This document shows positions 15,521 to 18,626 of a stretch of DNA of 18,626 nt, one piece after another. The stretch's first letter is position 1, and each line of letters begins with the position of its first letter. The notes under the pieces are model-generated. The model was given only the letters and a program-made list of their open reading frames with translations. It did not search any database and was not told the DNA's origin. The translations under genes were made by a program, and so were the position numbers. Where the stretch lies: assembly GCA_937974845.1 (NCBI GenBank), contig CALJVC010000069.1:1-18626 (forward strand). The letters run 5' to 3'. This DNA is from an uncultured Pseudogracilibacillus sp. (GTDB lineage Bacteria > Bacillota > Bacilli > Bacillales > Amphibacillaceae).

Positions 15521-15850
15521 TTATTTTTTTCTTGTCCAGCGATCCTTGTCACGTTCTTCAAACTTTTCCATAGTTTTATGAAAGGCGGTAGACAAATCTA
15601 AACCGAGAGAATTAGTAAAACAAGCTAATACAAAAATAATATCTCCGATTTCTTCCTCGACAGACTTAATCTCTTCTGTCTCCTTTTTCGGCTTTTCCCC
15701 ATAAGTATGATTAATTTCCCTAGCGAGCTCGCCTACTTCTTCTGATAGTCTTGCTACTAAGGCTAAAGGAGAAAAATATCCTTCCTCAAATTGTGAAATA
15801 TAGTTGTCTACAGTCCATTCGATTTCTTTAGTTGTATACACTTTTGACAT
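15521..15850 (-). CDS. ypjD: MazG-like nucleotide pyrophosphohydrolase YpjD
   Basis: A 109-aa all-alpha NTP pyrophosphohydrolase of the MazG/dUTPase-like fold. The metal-binding set is visible as E37-E38-x2-E41 in SEEVGELAREI and E67-x2-D70 in EEEIGDIIF. Such enzymes hydrolyse (often aberrant) nucleoside triphosphates; the substrate of this member is not known to me. GGGAG lies about 11 nt before the ATG. dapB starts 19 bases beyond the stop, in the conserved ypjD-dapB pair. I see only weak promoter candidates in the 154-base gap shared with ypjC. Confidence 0.9.
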   Translation of the reverse strand: MSKVYTTKEIEWTVDNYISQFEEGYFSPLALVARLSEEVGELAREINHTYGEKPKKETEEIKSVEEEIGDIIFVLACFTNSLGLDLSTAFHKTMEKFEERDKDRWTRKK

Positions 15851-15933
15851 CGCTCAATATACTCCCTTACTTCCTTCTCATTCACTATAATGTTAGCTAA
15901 AACATTTTCGTTTTACAACAAATATATTTATAA

Positions 15934-15962
15934 TTGTATAGGTTACACTTATTGACTATACT
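15934..15962 (+). promoter_or_regulatory. Likely promoter of ypjC
   Basis: TTGTAT (15934-15939), a 17-nt spacer and TATACT (15957-15962). The transcript would start near 15969, leaving a short leader that ends in AAAAGGAGCG before the ATG at 16005. Confidence 0.55.
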
Positions 15963-16004
15963 AAAGAACAATAGCTTATGACAACAGTAAAAAGGAGCGA
16001 AACT

Positions 16005-16880
16005 ATGTTTGGAATACGGGTTAAAAATATCCTCTTTATCTTATTAGGTTCTGCTATCTTCTCCTTTGGAATCGTTCACTTTAACATGCCACACAACCTT
16101 GGTGAAGGCGGACTTACCGGAATTACCTTACTTTTATATTTTTTATTTAAATGGGACCCAGCCATCACTTATTTAGTTTTCAATATCCCTTTATTTTTTA
16201 TCGGATGGAAAGTCCTTGGTAGAATAACGTTTATTTATACTTTGATTGGTACATTCGCTGTATCGGGATTCCTAACTTTATTTCAACATTACCACCTAGC
16301 CATTGACTTAGAAAATGATATGACCCTAGTTGCCATCCTTGCCGGTGTCTTCATAGGTTCAGGTCTCGGGATTATTTTTCGTTATGGGGGTACAACCGGC
16401 GGCGCAGATATTATTGCTCGGATCATTAACAAATATATCGGCTGGAGTATGGGTAAAGCTATGTTCCTTTTCGACTTCTTCGTCATCAGTACCTCTATCA
16501 TCTTCTACCTCAATATGCGCGAAGGGGTTTATACATTATTACTCGTTTACATCGGTGCAAGGGTAATCGATTTTATTCAAGAAGGAGCCTACTCTGGCCG
16601 AGGATTAATGATCATCTCGAAGCAATATGATTCGATTGCCCAACGAATCAACTTAGAATTAGAACGAGGTGTAACAGTTTTAAACGGAACAGGATACTAT
16701 ACAAAGGAAGAGCAAAAAGTACTCTATTGTATCGTCGGTAAAAATGAAATTGTTAAGACGAAAAACTTAATTTTAGAAACTGATCCCCACGCTTTTGTTT
16801 CGGTCATGACCGTCCATGAGGTCATGGGAGAAGGCTTTACTTTAGACGAGGGAAAAAGACCCTTATATCCTGAACAATAA
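16005..16880 (+). CDS. ypjC: YitT-family membrane protein YpjC (DUF2179)
   Basis: A 291-aa integral membrane protein of the YitT family. About five to six hydrophobic segments span residues 8-195, including the glycine-rich FRYGGTTGGADIIARI stretch typical of the family. A soluble C-terminal DUF2179 domain follows from about residue 207 (GRGLMIIS), including RGVTVLNGTGYYT. The family's function is not settled; transport has been suggested. The ATG at 16005 is chosen because AAAAGGAG stands 7 nt upstream. An in-frame ATG at 15978 lacks such a site. It is divergent from ypjD, as expected from B. subtilis, and ends at the terminator it shares with yugP. Confidence 0.9.
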   Translation: MFGIRVKNILFILLGSAIFSFGIVHFNMPHNLGEGGLTGITLLLYFLFKWDPAITYLVFNIPLFFIGWKVLGRITFIYTLIGTFAVSGFLTLFQHYHLAIDLENDMTLVAILAGVFIGSGLGIIFRYGGTTGGADIIARIINKYIGWSMGKAMFLFDFFVISTSIIFYLNMREGVYTLLLVYIGARVIDFIQEGAYSGRGLMIISKQYDSIAQRINLELERGVTVLNGTGYYTKEEQKVLYCIVGKNEIVKTKNLILETDPHAFVSVMTVHEVMGEGFTLDEGKRPLYPEQ

Positions 16881-16885
16881 AAAAG

Positions 16886-16924
16886 GCTAGTAAAATCGAT
16901 TGGCTTTCCTTCGATTTTACTAGC
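16886..16924. terminator. Bidirectional terminator between ypjC and yugP
   Basis: A perfect 14-bp stem, 16886-16899 with 16911-16924 (GCTAGTAAAATCGA / TCGATTTTACTAGC), with an 11-nt loop. Runs of T follow on the plus strand (16925-16930) and on the minus strand. Confidence 0.88.
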
Positions 16925-16932
16925 TTTTTTAT

Positions 16933-17607
16933 TTACTCACGGTTCGCAAAGAAAATTAAAATAAATCGGGCTAACTCCATAACTGCTACTAAGGCTGCGG
17001 CAACATAGGTTAAGGCAGCGGCACTTAAAACTTTTTTCGTATCGTGTTCTTCATTATGGGCGATGATTCCCATTCCTACTAGTTGGTCCATCGCTCTAGA
17101 AGAAGCGTTAAATTCTACAGGTAAAGTTACGAGTTGGAAAAGTACAGCAAAGGCCATAAAAATAATTCCAACTAATAACAAATTCATCATATTAAATAAT
17201 AGTCCCGCTAAAATAATGTAAAAGGAGGTACTTGAACCAAACTGCGCTAAAGGAACTAGGCTTGTACGAAATTTCAAGAAGCCATATTCTTCAGCATCTT
17301 GTAAAGCATGCCCTACCTCGTGGGCAGCGACCGCAGAAGCAGCCATCGATCTACCGTGAAAATTATTCGTCGATAATCGTACCGTCTTCGAACGAGGATC
17401 GTAATGGTCTGTTAGCGTACCTTCTACCTCTTCAACGGTCACATCATAAAGACCGTTTTCATCTAAGATTTTACGAGCTACCTCATAGCCTGTCATTTGA
17501 CTAGACGTTGGAACTTTTGAATATGTGCTATAGGCTGATTTAACTTTTAACTGAGCCCATAACGGGATTATTAATAGCAATAGAAAATATACTAAATATA
17601 CTCCCAT
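16933..17607 (-). CDS. yugP: YugP-family zinc metallopeptidase
   Basis: A 224-aa membrane-bound putative peptidase of the YugP (neutral zinc metallopeptidase, DUF-type) family. An N-terminal membrane segment (about 2-20) is followed by the active site HEVGH (96-100) in AVAAHEVGHALQDAE. Hydrophobic segments lie at about 126-166 and about 198-220. E165 in LPVEFNASSRA is a plausible third zinc ligand. Substrates are unknown to me. AAAGGGGTG precedes the ATG by about 11 nt, and a promoter is seen at 17651-17679. In B. subtilis yugP is at another locus, so the position between ypjC and the YpjB-like frame is noteworthy. Confidence 0.88.
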   Translation of the reverse strand: MGVYLVYFLLLLIIPLWAQLKVKSAYSTYSKVPTSSQMTGYEVARKILDENGLYDVTVEEVEGTLTDHYDPRSKTVRLSTNNFHGRSMAASAVAAHEVGHALQDAEEYGFLKFRTSLVPLAQFGSSTSFYIILAGLLFNMMNLLLVGIIFMAFAVLFQLVTLPVEFNASSRAMDQLVGMGIIAHNEEHDTKKVLSAAALTYVAAALVAVMELARFILIFFANRE

Positions 17608-17650
17608 CGAACAGTCTACACCCCTTTACAGATAAGTATCTACATAGTCA

Positions 17651-17679
17651 ATAATAGTCAAATTCATTATTGAAGTCAA
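17651..17679 (-). promoter_or_regulatory. sigma-A promoter of yugP
   Basis: The minus strand reads TTGACT (17679-17674), a 17-nt spacer and TATTAT (17656-17651). It overlaps the stop codon of the upstream short frame. Two more TTGACTAT-like copies follow within the next 25 bases, but their -10 partners are poor. Confidence 0.65.
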
Positions 17680-17942
17680 TGATTAGCCTTACTATTTTTC
17701 CTCTCTTTAGTACTTTTCATTCCTTTAAACTTTCGCCAAGCAACATAAGTCAACGTTAAAACAATCGATCCCCCAATGACAAGCACTAAGGAAACAAAGG
17801 ATAAAATATTCGACAAGACGAAAGTTTGTTGGTGATCGTTAAAAATAATCGAAAGTACATCCCTTCGAAGTTTAAAAAAATTAATCCCAAGATTGTATAG
17901 GTTGTCAATCATCAAGAATGTAAAATAATATAAGTCTTGCAT
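17676..17942 (-). CDS. Short membrane protein, possible YpjB C-terminal remnant
   Basis: An 88-aa frame between ypjA and yugP. It has a partly hydrophobic N-terminal half without a clear signal peptide, one strong membrane segment (about 43-67, ending GGSIVLTLTYVAWR) and a basic tail (KFKGMKSTKERKNSK). The segment and tail resemble what I remember of the C-terminal anchor of the sporulation protein YpjB (about 260 aa in B. subtilis), and the gene sits where ypjB is expected. Only 57 bases separate it from ypjA, so the large outer domain of YpjB has no room: if the relation is right, the gene is truncated to its anchor. The ATG at 17942 has AAGGGG 8 nt upstream; a GTG at 17951 is too close to that site. 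Homology is unproven; it may be an unrelated small membrane protein. Confidence 0.5.
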   Translation of the reverse strand: MQDLYYFTFLMIDNLYNLGINFFKLRRDVLSIIFNDHQQTFVLSNILSFVSLVLVIGGSIVLTLTYVAWRKFKGMKSTKERKNSKANH

Positions 17943-17950
17943 AAAGATCA

Positions 17951-17991
17951 CCCCTTACATCGTTTGAATCTTTTACACTATATGTAAGGGG
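17951..17991. repeat. Inverted repeat covering the ribosome binding site of the short frame
   Basis: CCCCTTACAT (17951-17960) and ATGTAAGGGG (17982-17991) are perfect 10-bp inverted copies around a 21-nt loop. In the minus-strand transcript the copy nearest the start codon contains AAGGGG, the ribosome binding site of the 88-aa frame, so the hairpin would hide it. There is no T run, so it does not look like a terminator. Confidence 0.65.
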
Positions 17992-17999
17992 CGATTAAT

Positions 18000-18590
18000 T
18001 TATGAGTTCCAATGAGGATTCCAGCGTTTTAAGCCATGATAGACAAAGAAAAGCGTAGCAATCGATAACCAGAATGTAAAATAGCCAATTTCTTGCATGT
18101 AATTAGTTAAAGACGAATAAATCGGCATCATTCCAAATACATAATCGATTATTTCATTGTGTAATAAGACAACTCCTGCAAGAGCAAGATGTTTTAATTG
18201 GATACGGTAAATGGGTAAATATAGGATCCCTTGGACAGCCATTAAAGCGTGGGAAACGATTAACATATAGCCTTGCCATGCTAGCTCCCCTTCGATATAT
18301 AAGGTGAAAAAATTCATCACGACAGCCCAAATACCGTATTTAATTAAAGAAGTTACAGCTAGGGCTTCGATATAGGGTAAGGAACGATTAAAGAGCAAGA
18401 AAAATAAGAAGATAGTAAAGAATAAAGTCGCTGTCGGGCTATCTGGAACAAAAGGGAGAAAAATCGTCGGAGTAACTTTAAATTGAGATTCATACCAGTA
18501 GTAACCATAGATCGTACCAAAAAAGTTGAAGATAAAGAGCAAAATGATAAAGGGTTTATAAAGTAAAATACTATAAATAAAACCTCGCAT
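18000..18590 (-). CDS. ypjA: DUF1405 membrane protein YpjA
   Basis: A 196-aa integral membrane protein of the DUF1405 family, like YpjA of B. subtilis. Its function is unknown to me. About six hydrophobic segments are visible, starting with residues 10-31 (FIILLFIFNFFGTIYGYYWY), with the proline-containing FLPFVPDSPTATLFF block near 44-58 and HNEIIDYVFG near 144-153. The ATG at 18590 has AGGTG 6 nt upstream. The gene is complete and sits ahead of the YpjB-like frame and yugP on the same strand. Its promoter is not visible in the 36 bases left in the window. Confidence 0.87.
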   Translation of the reverse strand: MRGFIYSILLYKPFIILLFIFNFFGTIYGYYWYESQFKVTPTIFLPFVPDSPTATLFFTIFLFFLLFNRSLPYIEALAVTSLIKYGIWAVVMNFFTLYIEGELAWQGYMLIVSHALMAVQGILYLPIYRIQLKHLALAGVVLLHNEIIDYVFGMMPIYSSLTNYMQEIGYFTFWLSIATLFFVYHGLKRWNPHWNS

Positions 18591-18626
18591 AACGACACCT
18601 ATTTCTTTTGTTCTTTTATATAAAGT

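Noticed and set aside
15502..15561. Twenty-codon N-terminal extension of dapB overlapping ypjD
   Set aside because: A strong TAGGAGGA site and the position of the nucleotide-binding motif favour the ATG at 15501.
1..18626. Prophage, insertion sequence, CRISPR array, toxin-antitoxin pair or defence island
   Set aside because: No transposase, integrase, direct-repeat array or defence-type gene is seen. All larger frames match housekeeping or conserved Bacillaceae families.

Overview
This AT-rich window looks like a chromosomal housekeeping segment of a low-G+C Gram-positive of the Bacillaceae type. The evidence is gene content and order: class B RNase P RNA next to gpsB, recU-ponA, dnaD-nth, aspB-ypmB, panD-panC-panB-birA-cca-bshA, dapB-ypjD-ypjC and ypjA follow the arrangement I know from Bacillus subtilis. 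Ribosome binding sites are strong (AGGAGG-like) and promoters are sigma-A-like, often with an extended -10 (TGnTATAAT). I cannot name a species.

Layout. Positions 1-800 (minus) carry rnpB and gpsB. A class D sortase (plus) follows, convergent with cdd and yppE (minus). At about 2.35-2.53 kb divergent promoters drive yppE leftwards and recU-ponA rightwards. ponA converges on nth-dnaD (minus). From 7.3 to 15.9 kb all genes are on the minus strand: transcription runs ypjD-dapB, then bshA-cca-birA-panB-panC-panD, then ypmB-aspB, ending at a hairpin just before dnaD. ypjC (plus) is divergent from ypjD and converges on yugP (minus), behind which lie a short YpjB-like frame and ypjA (both minus).

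How the genes work together. gpsB, ponA, recU and ypmB serve cell-wall synthesis, division and chromosome segregation. nth and dnaD serve base-excision repair and replication initiation. panB/C/D make pantothenate for CoA, aspB supplies aspartate, birA attaches biotin and dapB leads to lysine/diaminopimelate. bshA starts bacillithiol synthesis, cca matures tRNA 3' ends together with the RNase P RNA that matures 5' ends, and cdd and ypjD are nucleotide salvage or clean-up enzymes.

I see no phage, insertion sequence, CRISPR array, toxin-antitoxin pair or defence island, and I do not see a clearly new multi-gene system. The points most worth a second look are small: an eight-codon leader frame overlapping the yppE start, a YpjB-like gene reduced to its membrane anchor with its ribosome binding site inside a hairpin, a palindrome at the likely bshA promoter, a substituted glycine in the BirA ligand loop, and the absence of several genes usual in this neighbourhood. 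No gene-free stretch exceeds 300 bases; the longest is the space before bshA (14522-14712).
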